Source: Rhodopseudomonas_A sp036404135
Lineage (GTDB): Bacteria; Pseudomonadota; Alphaproteobacteria; Rhizobiales; Xanthobacteraceae
Direction of reading: 5' to 3'
DNA length: 64,000 nucleotides
Assembly (NCBI RefSeq): GCF_036404135.1
Contig: NZ_DASWPE010000117.1
Coordinates: forward strand, 62,001-126,000
The notes under the pieces were generated by a model. The model was not told the origin of the DNA. It did not search any database and saw only the letters and a program-made list of their open reading frames with translations. Position 1 is the first letter of the stretch. The number at the start of each line of letters is the position of its first letter. The position numbers were made by a program, and so were the translations under genes. Positions 1 to 8,299 of this stretch are shown here, piece by piece.

Positions 1-558
1 AATCTCCCAGACGGCCCGCCCATGCACTTGCTCCAGGCCCGCGTTAAGAGCGCGACCCCCATTGGCTCTTTCGACCGATGCAATGGCTTCCCGCAGTGTG
101 ACTTTGGCGATTTTTAAGGCCATCAGCTCTGCCTTATCTTCGACGCCAACAGCGGACTCACCTGTCACCGTTGCGTCGTCGATGGCCTGGCCGTTCGTCC
201 CGTCGACAAGACCGTTCCAGACCTTTCCGTTCGCATAGCTGCGGACCGCATACATCGGATAGCCCACCTTGGGCTCGAAACTGACGTCGAAGACTTTTGC
301 GCCGATCCGCAATTTCTCGGCCACGGCGATGATCTCGGGGATGGGAAGTCTGGCCAATTCGAGAGCCGCAGCCTCTCCGGGCGCAATCGTCGCGGCCTGA
401 CCTGGTTGATCAAGGGGCGCGAGTAGTTTTTGCAAGGCATCCTTCGCACTCGACGGTTGCGGTTTGTCGGCGCGTAGTTGTCCGATGGCCGCGTCAAACA
501 CGGCTCGGTCCGGTGTTCGCCCCAGTCTAAAAGCCGGCCCGCAATCTCCGAATCGCAT
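1..558 (-). CDS. PepSY-domain protein, C-terminus cut by the window edge
   Basis: The minus-strand frame stays open from 558 to the window edge, so the C-terminus is missing. Near the end it reads VTLREAIASVERANGGRALNAG and then VHGRAVWEI, the usual signature of a PepSY repeat: a helix rich in Ala and Glu followed by a strand ending in a 'G..vWEI' motif. An earlier stretch (YPMYAVRSYANGKVWNG) suggests a first PepSY-like repeat. PepSY modules occur in secreted or periplasmic proteins and often act as protease-inhibitor or sensor domains. No signal peptide is encoded after the ATG at 558. A hydrophobic segment that could serve as one (SCVTAVITVVMITC) lies just upstream in another frame, starting with an ATG at 610. 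The gene may therefore carry a frameshift near 540-560, or this may be chance. It follows the leftward TetR gene and could be co-transcribed with it. Confidence 0.55.
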   Translation of the reverse strand, partial: MRFGDCGPAFRLGRTPDRAVFDAAIGQLRADKPQPSSAKDALQKLLAPLDQPGQAATIAPGEAAALELARLPIPEIIAVAEKLRIGAKVFDVSFEPKVGYPMYAVRSYANGKVWNGLVDGTNGQAIDDATVTGESAVGVEDKAELMALKIAKVTLREAIASVERANGGRALNAGLEQVHGRAVWEI

Positions 559-627
559 CGAGCCGGCATGTGATCATGACGACCGTGATGACTGCTGTGA
601 CGCAGCTCATGGTCGCGCCCCCACACA

Positions 628-1320
628 TCAAGGTTCAGGTTTAGATCGAGCAGGGACCGATTTCAACGGTCGGCACCCGTCCAGAAACAATTCGACGGCG
701 GCGCTGACTTGCTCACACAGTTCTCGTTCTAGCTTCGCGGTCTTGCCTCTGAGGATCAGAGCGCGGGTCGGGCCGTCGACCACCGCGAACAGAAATTGTT
801 GCGCGAGAAATCGAGCATCTGCCGATCTTATTTGGTTCTCGCGCATGGCGTTGGCGAATATTTCGGCGATCAGTTCCCGGGCATGGATGGCGCTCTCATG
901 GTAGGCGAGGGCAAGCTGTCGAAATTGATATGCCTCCGACGTAATAAGTCGGTCGATCGCAACGGCGGCCGGAGATAGCGCCCGTTTGGAAAGTTCGACG
1001 CCGATCCTCACCAGCGTCGGCTCGATCGGGGCGGCTCGATCAGCTCGCCCGGGGCTCGGCAAGAGGAGATCGTTCATCCGCTTCCGGATCACGGCTGCAA
1101 ACAGCGCTTCCTTAGAGTCGAAGCGCGAGTAGAAGGTCTGCTTGGATATGCGGGCCTTGACTGCGATGAGGTCGACACTCGTCGCCTCGAAACTCGTCTC
1201 AGAGAACAGGCGCGTCGCCACGTCAACGATGTGGTCGGTGATCCGACCGGCCTGTTCTTTGGTCGGCCGTCCGCTGCGTCGTCTTTGGACCTTGTTCGGC
1301 TTGGCCGTGGTGACATTCAT
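628..1320 (-). CDS. TetR/AcrR family transcriptional regulator
   Basis: This 230-aa protein has an N-terminal TetR helix-turn-helix at about residues 28-75, with the motif ATSVDLIAVKARISKQTFYSRF and then DSKEALFAAV. A variable all-helical ligand and dimerisation domain follows. The C-terminal part (FLFAVVDGPTRALILRG) resembles the AefR-like group of TetR proteins. It would bind DNA as a dimer and repress a nearby promoter until a small ligand releases it. It is divergent from the DUF2147 gene at 1519, with about 200 bp between them. That gene and the downstream PepSY gene are its most likely targets. The ligand cannot be read from the sequence. Confidence 0.85.
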   Translation of the reverse strand: MNVTTAKPNKVQRRRSGRPTKEQAGRITDHIVDVATRLFSETSFEATSVDLIAVKARISKQTFYSRFDSKEALFAAVIRKRMNDLLLPSPGRADRAAPIEPTLVRIGVELSKRALSPAAVAIDRLITSEAYQFRQLALAYHESAIHARELIAEIFANAMRENQIRSADARFLAQQFLFAVVDGPTRALILRGKTAKLERELCEQVSAAVELFLDGCRPLKSVPARSKPEP

Positions 1321-1518
1321 CCAGATCGTCTCCAGATCTTCCGCTCGCTGCGGGCAGATCGGTTGTGCCGTTAATCGCTTCGCGGTTTCCCGCGTCCGTT
1401 ACTTTGCATATCCGCTTGCCGGCGGCTACGAAAGAGTGTAATCGTACGATACGGTTTGATTATTCGCGTGACTGAGACTGGGCCCGAGCTTGCTGTGGCA
1501 AGGAAGAATGAGGCGAAG

Positions 1519-2097
1519 ATGTTGATGTTCCGAACGATTATGCGTGCGGCTCTTGCTGCTGGCTGGGTAGCTGCTGCCAGTCCCGGCATTGCCGCGACTC
1601 CGGTCGATCCGAGCGGGACCTGGCTTACGGAAGATGGTCGCGCGCGGATTCGAATTGAGCGCTACGGACCGAAGTTGGAACAGATTTGCGGCTACATCGT
1701 CTGGATGAGCGTGACCGTCGACGCCAAGGGGCAACAACTCTTGGACCAGCAGAATCTCGATCTCACAAAGCGATCCCGGCCGGTTCTGGGGCACCAACTG
1801 ATCATGGGCCTCAAGCCAGGTCAGGACGGCCGTTTCACCGGACAAATCTATAACGCGGAAAATGGCAAGTCTTACGATGTCTCTCTCTGGCGAGAGACGC
1901 GGGATTTGAAGCTGAAGGGGTGCATGCTCTCGGTTCTATGCTCGACTCAGACCTGGAGCCAAACGTTGGATGCTCTTCCAGGGCAATTAGTTGGGATGAC
2001 GGGAGATTACAACGGTCCGAGGCCGGATGCGGAATGGACGCGGCCGGTCCTAGGAAAGTCAGCCTCGCCCGAAAGGATCGTAAAGACGGTCAAGTAG
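1519..2097 (+). CDS. Exported DUF2147-family protein
   Basis: The frame is open from 1456, but the ATG at 1519 is the better start. A GAGG-type ribosome site precedes it, and a classical signal peptide follows at once (basic MLMFRTIMR, hydrophobic AALAAGWVAAA, then AxA-type cleavage near GIAATP). The mature part, beginning DPSGTWLTEDGRARIRIE, has the layout of DUF2147: a small lipocalin-like barrel with the repeated theme 'G.W...dg.a.i.i', and later FTGQIYNAENGKSYDVSL and LKLKGCM. These proteins are periplasmic or outer-membrane-associated and have no established biochemical role. The chain is about 192 aa, slightly longer than the usual 140-160 aa because of a C-terminal extension. The gene stands alone, divergent from the TetR gene at 1320. 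Confidence 0.75.
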   Translation: MLMFRTIMRAALAAGWVAAASPGIAATPVDPSGTWLTEDGRARIRIERYGPKLEQICGYIVWMSVTVDAKGQQLLDQQNLDLTKRSRPVLGHQLIMGLKPGQDGRFTGQIYNAENGKSYDVSLWRETRDLKLKGCMLSVLCSTQTWSQTLDALPGQLVGMTGDYNGPRPDAEWTRPVLGKSASPERIVKTVK

Positions 2098-2175
2098 CGC
2101 TGCAGGCCACCGAAGGTTGGCGCCGGTCGATCATGCGCTCCAGCACTCTCTCACATATCAGAACAGGACCTCGAA

Positions 2176-2838
2176 ATGTACATCAGCTTGCCGGTGAATC
2201 GCCTGTCGGTTCTGGCGCTCTGCGCGACCTTGGTGGGATGTGCAGGCGTTGCTCCGGTGCCGTATTCGGCGGTGGCTTCGTCGTCGCATCTGGCGCCGAA
2301 TCCGTCCGATACATCCGGCCGGATCCCGTATCGCTATGCCCCCGTGGTGGACTGGCGCGCTTACGACAAGGCCATCGTTGAACCCGTCATTGTTTACCGT
2401 GGTCCGGATCAGCAATTCGCCGACATGTCTGAGCAGGATAAGGCGTCGCTCGCGAGCTACATGCAGACGCGGTTCACCGAGAGGTTGGGACGGCGCTTCA
2501 CGCTTGTGAACCAGCGCGGGCCTAACACCATACGCATCAGGCTGACGTTGACGGGAGCGGTAGCCAACACCCCCGTGCTCGGGACACTGTCGCGGTTCGA
2601 TCTTGCCGGTGCGGTTTACAACGGTGTGCAGACCGTTCGTGATGGAGAGGGATCGATGACGGGCTCAGTCATCTATGCCGTGGAGATCTTTGACGCGGTG
2701 AGTTCGCGTTTGCTTGGCGCGTTCGTTAGCAAGCAATATCCGAGCCCGCTCAACATCAAGGCCAGCGTGGGGCCGTTGGCTGCGGCCGAGGCGGGCCTCG
2801 ACAAAGGTGCAGATATGCTGGTGGTGCACTTCCGATGA
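2176..2838 (+). CDS. DUF3313-like lipoprotein
   Basis: This 220-aa protein starts with a lipoprotein signal, VLALCATLVGC, with the lipobox cysteine at residue 22. It should be lipidated and anchored to a membrane, probably the outer membrane. The mature region (YRYAPVVDWRAYDKAIVEPV, an ERLGRRFTLV stretch, then a strand-rich part with TIRIRLTLTGAVANTPVLG) matches the DUF3313 family. Members are lipoproteins of unknown function that share this 'W..Y....i.PV' opening and a conserved 'R..l' strand. An AGGA ribosome site precedes the ATG. The TGA stop overlaps the ATG of the cyclase gene (ATGA), so the two are translationally coupled and probably form an operon. Confidence 0.65.
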   Translation: MYISLPVNRLSVLALCATLVGCAGVAPVPYSAVASSSHLAPNPSDTSGRIPYRYAPVVDWRAYDKAIVEPVIVYRGPDQQFADMSEQDKASLASYMQTRFTERLGRRFTLVNQRGPNTIRIRLTLTGAVANTPVLGTLSRFDLAGAVYNGVQTVRDGEGSMTGSVIYAVEIFDAVSSRLLGAFVSKQYPSPLNIKASVGPLAAAEAGLDKGADMLVVHFR

Positions 2839-4163
2839 TTCAGGGCCGGGAAACCGCCTCTCCATTGCGCTGGTGCAGGCCGTTGTCGTGGGCCCGGCGG
2901 CTGTCGGCGAACAGGACGCCCTCCGCCGTTCTGGCAACGGCTCAGCGCCGGATCATTGGAACTCCGCAAGCAAGGGAGTTGCAAAGCCTGGGAATCCTGC
3001 GGTGGATCGCCGAAAGGGCGACGATGCTGGATGACGGAGCGGTGTTTCTCGATGAATTCTGCAGCAAATTGCGCGACAGCGGAATGCCGCTCTGGCGCAT
3101 GAGCGTCGTCGTTCCGGCGATCGATCCGTCGGTCCGCGGCTTCAACGTCGAATGGCAGCGCGAACGCGGTACCTCGCTGCTTTCAGCCGCCTATGCCGAT
3201 GAGGGCATGGGCGGCTTCGAGCGCAGCCCGCTCCATGCAATTCTCGCCGACGGTCGAAGCTCCGCCCGCTGGCGACTGGATGGCAGCCTGGATCCCGCCA
3301 CCGCCATTCCCGAACTCGTCGATCTGCAAGCGGAAGGCGGCACGGACTATGTCCTGCATCTCATATGGTTCGCGCCCGGCACCGCGCTGAAGGGCGTCGC
3401 GGTCTCGTTCGCGACCGACGCGTGGTCGGGTTTCAGTGACGACGATTTGGCTATGCTGGCTGAAACGCTTGCTCCGCTCGGGCTCGCCATGTGCAAATTC
3501 AGCCTGTCGCGGACGTTGCATGAAACTCTCGGCATCTATCTCGGTTCTGACACGAGTTCACGCGTGCTCGGGGGGAATATCCGTCGAGGCGAGGGCGAGA
3601 CGATCACCGCCGCGATCTTGTTGGCCGATCTTCGCGCGTTTACGGCGTTGGCAGATCGCGATGATCCGCTCAAAGTTGTGGGTTGGCTCGACGAGTATTT
3701 CGACGCCATCGGCGAGCCGGTTGCCCGGTGCGGCGGTGAAATCCTGAAATTCACGGGCGACGGATTCCTGGCAATCTTTCGCGTGCAGGATCCTGAAAAT
3801 CAATCGTCGGCGATTTGTGGAATGGCGCTGGATGCGGCGGAGGAGGCTCTGTCGCTTAATCGTGCGTTGAACAATCGACGTCGATCGATGGGCCTACCTG
3901 AACTGGAGGTCGACCTTGTCCTACACTTTGGTGACGTGGTCTATGGCAATGTCGGGACCAGTCGTCGGCTGGATTTCACCGTCATCGGTCGGGCTGTGAA
4001 TGAGGCGAGCCGCATCGAGGAGCTCTGTGACGATGCCGGTCGTTCGATTCTCGTGTCCGACACCTTTGCGGCGCGCTGCCAGCGTCCGCTCGAAATCGTT
4101 GGCTCATATGCGCTTCGCGGGTTGGAGCGGAAGCAACTGATCTGGGCGCCATTGCGCAAATGA
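2835..4163 (+). CDS. Class III adenylate/guanylate cyclase
   Basis: This 442-aa soluble protein has no membrane segment. Residues 1-230 lack a domain I recognise, though they could be a GAF-like sensor (MPLWRMSVVVPAIDPS... YVLHLIWF). Residues about 255-435 form a class III cyclase domain. The two metal aspartates lie in ILLADLRAFTALAD and KFTGDGFLAIF. The adenine-selecting Lys and Asp are in LKFTGDG and LDFTVIG, and the transition-state Asn and Arg are in VNEASRIEELC. With all catalytic residues present it should convert ATP to cAMP. The N-terminus most likely controls activity. It is coupled to the preceding lipoprotein by an ATGA overlap, which hints at an envelope signal. A cNMP-binding-like domain occurs in the ABC exporter at 41-44 kb, but no link between the two can be shown. 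Confidence 0.85.
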   Translation: MIQGRETASPLRWCRPLSWARRLSANRTPSAVLATAQRRIIGTPQARELQSLGILRWIAERATMLDDGAVFLDEFCSKLRDSGMPLWRMSVVVPAIDPSVRGFNVEWQRERGTSLLSAAYADEGMGGFERSPLHAILADGRSSARWRLDGSLDPATAIPELVDLQAEGGTDYVLHLIWFAPGTALKGVAVSFATDAWSGFSDDDLAMLAETLAPLGLAMCKFSLSRTLHETLGIYLGSDTSSRVLGGNIRRGEGETITAAILLADLRAFTALADRDDPLKVVGWLDEYFDAIGEPVARCGGEILKFTGDGFLAIFRVQDPENQSSAICGMALDAAEEALSLNRALNNRRRSMGLPELEVDLVLHFGDVVYGNVGTSRRLDFTVIGRAVNEASRIEELCDDAGRSILVSDTFAARCQRPLEIVGSYALRGLERKQLIWAPLRK

Positions 4164-4586
4164 CGAGGATCCGAGATCAATAGAAGCGTCGGGCCCTCCG
4201 GATTTCGGGCGGAGGCCGTGGCGGGGCGAGAGCAAGACCGTCGCAGGTCTGCCAGTGCAGATTGTGCACCGCGTGGTCGACGCCGACGATCTTATCAGGT
4301 ATCGGGAAGCCCCCCCGGCTTGCTCCGACGGGCTCTTCGCTCAGTTCGCTTTTCACATGACGACGCGAACGAAAAAGGGTGCCCATAGACAAGCCTTGCC
4401 TTGCCGCAGGCGATAGATCGGCATCGCGCGTCGCATGATGCCGACCGTTGATCTGCAATGCGCTCTGTCTGAAGCAGGTCACCTGCAAGTGACGCGATCT
4501 TGCGTGTTGCGTGGGCGCCGGCCGAGAAAAAGCCCCCATCGTTGCTTCAGCAGATGCGAATCATGATTGTTCTGTCATCCGAACGA
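4164..4586. other. Intergenic region between two convergent genes, no feature recognised
   Basis: This stretch lies between the ends of the cyclase gene and the outer-membrane protein gene. It holds a 120-codon open frame on the minus strand (4177-4539). That frame has no recognisable domain, is rich in Arg, His and Pro, and looks like chance coding in GC-rich DNA. I see no clear terminator with a U-tract. Confidence 0.4.
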
Positions 4587-5252
4587 TCATCGAAACAAGT
4601 CGAAATGATAGTTCATTCCGACACGGAAGCTGTGGAAGTTCGCGGCGTTCCAGTCCGGCAAATCGTCGTGCTTGAATTCGGTGTAAAGGTATTCGGCCTT
4701 GGCGGACCATTTGGGCAGAATTGCCCACTCGACACCGCCGCCTGCCGTCCAGCCGATTTTCGTCTTGCTGATCGGCCCAGCCTTCAGTTCGCCGGCGGCA
4801 AGACCGGCGGTGCCGAAGAACAGTAGCCTGGAATCCATCGTCGCGATGCCGGCACGGGCACGGCCGCTCATGGACCAAGGGATACTGACGGTCGCGCTGT
4901 TGAGTGAATCGTGGTTTTTGATGTCGCCGCCTTCGAAATCATTCTCTACGCCGACCACGAACATCGGCGAGAGCTGATAATTGTAGCCGATTTGAGCACC
5001 GCCAACGGCACCCTTGACCTTGCCGCCGCTCGTCCCAGCGAAGTTGTTAAAGGCTTCGTCGCCGCTCGCGGCGTAACCCGCATTGAAGCCCGCATAGAGT
5101 CCGGTCCACGAATAAGCCGGCTGAAGTGCCCTGTAGGCGGAGGGTGGCGCGTATTGCGGCGATAGATCCGCAGCATTGGCGGTGGGCGTGGCTAGCCCCA
5201 CGGCACAGGGCAGGGCGCAAATCGTGCGGAGGAGCGCGGCGCTACTAATCAT
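4587..5252 (-). CDS. Outer-membrane beta-barrel protein (Omp25/Omp31-like porin family)
   Basis: The ATG at 5252 is chosen because GGGAGA lies at the right distance upstream and a signal peptide follows directly (SAALLRTICALPCAVGLATPTANA, cleavage before ADLSPQY). The mature protein of about 200 aa shows the pattern of the Rhizobiales Omp31/Omp25 family. It opens with YSWTGLYAGFNAGYA, then alternating strands (IGYNYQLSPMFVVGVE, RARAGIATMDSRLLFFGTAG, GGGVEWAILPKWSAKAEYLY), and ends in an aromatic-terminated strand, VGMNYHFDLFR. It should form a small eight-stranded barrel in the outer membrane. A 25-bp palindrome at 5325-5349 lies just upstream of the start and is repeated beyond the divergent TetR gene, so this gene is probably controlled by that regulator. 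Confidence 0.85.
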   Translation of the reverse strand: MISSAALLRTICALPCAVGLATPTANAADLSPQYAPPSAYRALQPAYSWTGLYAGFNAGYAASGDEAFNNFAGTSGGKVKGAVGGAQIGYNYQLSPMFVVGVENDFEGGDIKNHDSLNSATVSIPWSMSGRARAGIATMDSRLLFFGTAGLAAGELKAGPISKTKIGWTAGGGVEWAILPKWSAKAEYLYTEFKHDDLPDWNAANFHSFRVGMNYHFDLFR

Positions 5253-5324
5253 AACACTAAATCTCCCACTGGTTGCTGCTTTCGGATGTAGCGCTGGCCG
5301 CTCGGATCTGAGGTCTCGCTCATT

Positions 5325-5349
5325 ATAAAACCGACTAGGCGGTTTGTAA
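5325..5349. promoter_or_regulatory. Palindromic operator, copy 1, between the porin and TetR genes
   Basis: The core is AAACCG-N6-CGGTTT, extended on both sides to 25 bp (ATAAAACCG on the left, GGTTTGTAA on the right). It lies in the divergent interval between the outer-membrane protein (start 5252) and the TetR regulator (start 5449). The same 25-bp element occurs in the opposite orientation at 6151-6175. Palindromes of this type are common TetR-family binding sites, so it is inferred to be the operator of the adjacent TetR protein. Confidence 0.6.
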
Positions 5350-5448
5350 AGACGAGAAGAACATCCGTGACGATTGAACACGCGCCGTGAAGGTGGGCGG
5401 ACTCGTTTTTCACTTGATTCGATGGCATGTCATGGAGACAAGTCGGCT

Positions 5449-6081
5449 ATGGACAACGCTACTCGCTCTGAGCGATCCCGCACGATTGCGCTCGATGCCG
5501 CCCTCACTATCGTTGCGCGCGATGGACCCGGCCGGTTGACGCTGGACGCCATTGCCCGTGAGAGCGGCTTGAGCAAAGGCGGCGTGATGCATCAGTTTCG
5601 CACCAAGGAGGGGGTGCTCAGGGCGCTATTGAAGCGGCAGATGTCGCGCTTCGACGAGTTTGCGACTCGTTACAGGGCAAAAGCCCGCATCGAGTCGGCG
5701 AATCCTGAGCTTGCGACGGACATCGCCACCGTGCGCGAGGCCATCAACAGTCCCAATTCAGCGGCCCTCGCCCTGCTGGCCGCGATGGCCGAGAGCCCAG
5801 ATTTGATGGCTCCCACCCGTGAGAGTGACCTCCAGACCGTCACCGCCATCAAGGCTGAGGCCACCGATCAGGATCTGGCAATGCTCCGCTGGGCCGCGGC
5901 GAGGGGACTATTATTGGGTGAACTCCTCGGCATGTCGCCGATCGGTAAGTCCGAGCTTGATCGCTTATTCGCGCGTCTGCTGGATGACACTCAGTGGAGC
6001 GCGCTGGAAAGGCCCGCCAAGCCGCGCGCAGTGAAGCGGGCCCTCAGGGCAAAGGCCACCACGGCCCGCGAGCGCACTTAA
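5449..6081 (+). CDS. TetR/AcrR family regulator flanked by its likely operators
   Basis: The frame is open from 5374, but the ATG at 5449 gives a normal TetR N-terminus and leaves the palindrome at 5325-5349 outside the gene. The protein is about 210 aa. The helix-turn-helix is at residues 12-60 (RTIALDAALTIVARDG, then LTLDAIARESGLSKGGVMHQF and TKEGVLRALL). The C-terminal helical domain contains LRWAAARGLLLGELLGMSP, typical of a group of TetR proteins with a C-terminal dimer helix. The basic tail (KPRAVKRALRAKA) is likely disordered. Matching palindromes on both sides suggest that it represses itself, the leftward porin gene and perhaps the rightward gene at 6428. Its ligand is unknown. Confidence 0.85.
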   Translation: MDNATRSERSRTIALDAALTIVARDGPGRLTLDAIARESGLSKGGVMHQFRTKEGVLRALLKRQMSRFDEFATRYRAKARIESANPELATDIATVREAINSPNSAALALLAAMAESPDLMAPTRESDLQTVTAIKAEATDQDLAMLRWAAARGLLLGELLGMSPIGKSELDRLFARLLDDTQWSALERPAKPRAVKRALRAKATTARERT

Positions 6082-6150
6082 GTTAGGATTTCCTCAAGCT
6101 GCGCGTTAACCACGCCCTGCGGCCAAACCGCCCAGCGCGGCTCTGCGACT

Positions 6151-6175
6151 TTACAAACCAACCAGACGGTTTTAT
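6151..6175. promoter_or_regulatory. Palindromic operator, copy 2, downstream of the TetR gene
   Basis: On the minus strand this copy starts ATAAAACCG and ends GGTTTGTAA, as does copy 1 at 5325-5349, and differs only at a few central bases. The two copies are in opposite orientation around the TetR gene. This copy lies about 250 bp upstream of the gene at 6428, so that gene may belong to the same regulon. The rest of 6082-6427 shows no coding signal. Confidence 0.55.
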
Positions 6176-6427
6176 TGTTTTTCCACACTGTGGCTTGTGC
6201 TCTCGTCCTCCGGATCGAGCCTTGTGCCCGGCGATGGTGATGACGGAAGCCGCATTGGTCCCGGATCGTCTGCGGGCCGCGGCGATCTGGGATGCTGGAT
6301 CGCAAGGCAAGGATTCCAGCTCCAGCGACAGCTCGAAAAGAACGCCGGAGATTGAAGACGAATTAGGCACCCACAAGCCGCAGATGCTCGTCACGCAAGC
6401 GAATGCGGATGTTTGAGGAGAATTGTG

Positions 6428-7279
6428 ATGAATGCGCTACAGATTGTTCCGCCGCCGCCCGCGACGAAGTTTCGTAGATCGGCGCTTCGTTTCCGCGTTT
6501 CCGACGTAATCCTCTTACTGGCCCTTGCCGGCGGTATCAGCATGTCGCGAGGCGAAGAGAGGCCCGTCCCAGAATCGGGCGCTGCCGCTGTCATGGAGGA
6601 CACTCCAGACAAAATTGGTAGCAGCGACAAGTCCCCTTCAGTCACGCCGCTTGCCGCCGCTTCGGTCGGCCCAACGACGGAAGGCGGGAGCGCGGGCGAC
6701 GAAAAAGCGTCCGCATCTGCGCGACCAATGGAGTCGTCGGCTCTGGCTGCGCCCGCTGGTGTCAGGGATGATCCGGAGATTGGCGCCGAGGCCGGAGAAC
6801 CGATCGCAGCCCAAGCGAGATCTGACACGGCAGCAAGTGCTGCAATTAAAGATCGCAATTTGCCCAATCTCGAAAGCAGCCGTATTCTGGCGAACCAATC
6901 GGCAGTTCCTTCCGCATCCATTTCATCGAAGCGCGGTTTCGTGCCCGGATCCGAAGGCGCGAGGGGACCGAAAAGGGTGTCGAACGCGATCTCCGCCCGG
7001 CCGGAGTCGGCCCGGCAGTCCCATCGATCCATGGACTATTCAAGCTGGAGGCCTGCTGATGGACGGCCCGTGAGGGGCAGTCCATCCTCAATCATCTACG
7101 GTCCAAGCCAGGCGTCCAGAACTGCCCCCCGAATCGTCCCTGCCGAAGGGATAAGTAGAGAGCGGGCGATGCCTGTGGCCAGCATGACCGGCATCTGGGA
7201 ACGGGTGGTAGACGCACCCAGCGTCGTGCTCAATGGCGGAAAATATGCGCTTTACGGCATCATCGACTCGGTATGGTGA
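6428..7279 (+). CDS. Unknown membrane-anchored, low-complexity protein
   Basis: The ATG at 6428 is preceded by GAGGAG at good spacing. The earlier ATG at 6413 lacks a ribosome site. The product is about 283 aa. After a short basic N-terminus (residues 15-25), one hydrophobic stretch, VSDVILLLALAGGISMS, could be an uncleaved anchor or a signal peptide. The rest is rich in Ala, Ser, Pro, Arg and Glu and reads as disordered. Only the end (MTGIWERVVDAPSVVLNGGKYALYGIIDSVW) looks folded. I do not recognise a family. A TetR-type operator at 6151-6175 lies upstream, so it may be co-regulated with the porin. An antisense frame (6391-7032) is open over the same stretch, but it has no ribosome site and no domain. 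Confidence 0.5.
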   Translation: MNALQIVPPPPATKFRRSALRFRVSDVILLLALAGGISMSRGEERPVPESGAAAVMEDTPDKIGSSDKSPSVTPLAAASVGPTTEGGSAGDEKASASARPMESSALAAPAGVRDDPEIGAEAGEPIAAQARSDTAASAAIKDRNLPNLESSRILANQSAVPSASISSKRGFVPGSEGARGPKRVSNAISARPESARQSHRSMDYSSWRPADGRPVRGSPSSIIYGPSQASRTAPRIVPAEGISRERAMPVASMTGIWERVVDAPSVVLNGGKYALYGIIDSVW

Positions 7280-7494
7280 TCGCTTGTCCTTGTGCGCTCG
7301 GCGAATGATGCGGACGGAAAGCGTGACACGCCATATCGGAGAGTCGCTGCCGAGGAGAGAGACGACTGCGCTCTCCGCACGAAAGGGCAAACGTCGGCCT
7401 AAGGCCCTTTGGGGAAGCTGCGCGGAGCGGTCGGTAATTTGATGAGGGCAATCTTGCTAGCAACTCGAACCCTCAGTCTTTCGCTGGAAAGCAA

Positions 7495-7794
7495 TTGGAG
7501 ACACGAGCTATTCACCGACTACTAACCCTCAGCACGCTTCTTGCGTCGGCGCTATCGCTTGCTGGTTGCGCAACGACACCTGGATATCTTGCCCGCGCAG
7601 GCAGTCCAATGGATGCTCAGGCATCGATGACCGCGAAGGATACGAATCGCTACTCAGCGATCCACGACATGCCCCGGCAGCGCCCGGAGCCACTCATGTC
7701 GCCCGAGACGCAGGCTAGGGTTAGAGACGAGTTGACCGCTGCACGCAGTCGGCAAGCTCCAGCAACGACCGCCAACAGGGACAAAATTCGATGA
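7495..7794 (+). CDS. Small lipoprotein
   Basis: This 99-aa product starts at a TTG codon with GGAAAG upstream. The N-terminus is a clear lipoprotein signal: LLTLSTLLASALSLAGC with the lipobox cysteine at residue 25, then ATTPG. The mature 75 residues are polar (SMTAKDTNRYSAIHDMPRQRP, SPETQARVRDELTAARSRQ) with one possible amphipathic helix and no family I recognise. It should be anchored to the outer membrane. It is the last intact gene before an insertion-sequence relic. Confidence 0.6.
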   Translation: METRAIHRLLTLSTLLASALSLAGCATTPGYLARAGSPMDAQASMTAKDTNRYSAIHDMPRQRPEPLMSPETQARVRDELTAARSRQAPATTANRDKIR

Positions 7795-7948
7795 GCCGGT
7801 AACTGTCGTGCCCGCAAGGCCCGCAGCCGCATCAAACGCTCGATCCGGCGCAGGCCGCAATACTGTACCAAGGGGCCTAAGTTGCCCTACTGGCATAGCA
7901 AGTTATTGAACAGGCTGGCTGTTTAGCTCGCTCTCGCTACAGAAGAGC

Positions 7949-8188
7949 GCTCCCAAGATCCGAAATGCCGGCGCCAGGCTGTGGTAGCTGTCGCCATATT
8001 CGCCGGACCTCAATCCGATCGAGCAGGTCTTCGCCAAGATCAAGCACTGGATGCGCATCGCCCAAGAGCGCACCGTCGACGACACCTGGCGCCACATAGG
8101 CCACCTTATCGGCACCTTCGAGCCCCAGCGAATGCAGCAACTACTTCATCAACGCTGGATACGCTTCCATCAAAATATGAAACGCTAA
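7949..8188 (+). pseudogene. IS630-family transposase relic (C-terminal end only)
   Basis: The reading frame gives KIRNAGARLW, an in-frame TAG at 7985, and then LSPYSPDLNPIEQVFAKIKHWMR followed by a normal stop at 8186-8188. The string 'PYSPDLNPIE' is the hallmark C-terminal catalytic region of IS630/Tc1-mariner DDE transposases, containing the final acidic residue. Everything upstream, including the first two catalytic acids, is missing, and no inverted terminal repeats are visible. It is a decayed fragment that cannot transpose. A 107-bp dispersed repeat abuts its 3' end. Confidence 0.8.
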
Positions 8189-8192
8189 AGGA

Positions 8193-8299
8193 TTATAGCG
8201 TTTTCGAGAGAAGTGGATCCCGGTTCGCGTGAAGAAAACGCGTCAAAATAACAATCTGGAGCTTCGGTTCTGATTCTGTCAGAACCGGAATAGCTCTAG
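8193..8299. repeat. 107-bp dispersed repeat, copy 1
   Basis: This element begins TTATAGCGTTTTCGAG and ends GGAATAGCTCTAG. It matches 21388-21494 over the same length with few substitutions. The right half can fold, as CGGTTCTGATT pairs with a complementary AGAACCG segment near the end. Elements with this sequence style are scattered through Bradyrhizobiaceae genomes. Its last bases supply the TAG stop codon of the leftward sigma-54 regulator gene. Confidence 0.75.

Noticed and set aside
6391..7032. A 213-codon leftward frame opposite the unknown gene at 6428
   Set aside because: It has no ribosome site or domain. The rightward frame has GAGGAG at good spacing and a hydrophobic N-terminal segment.
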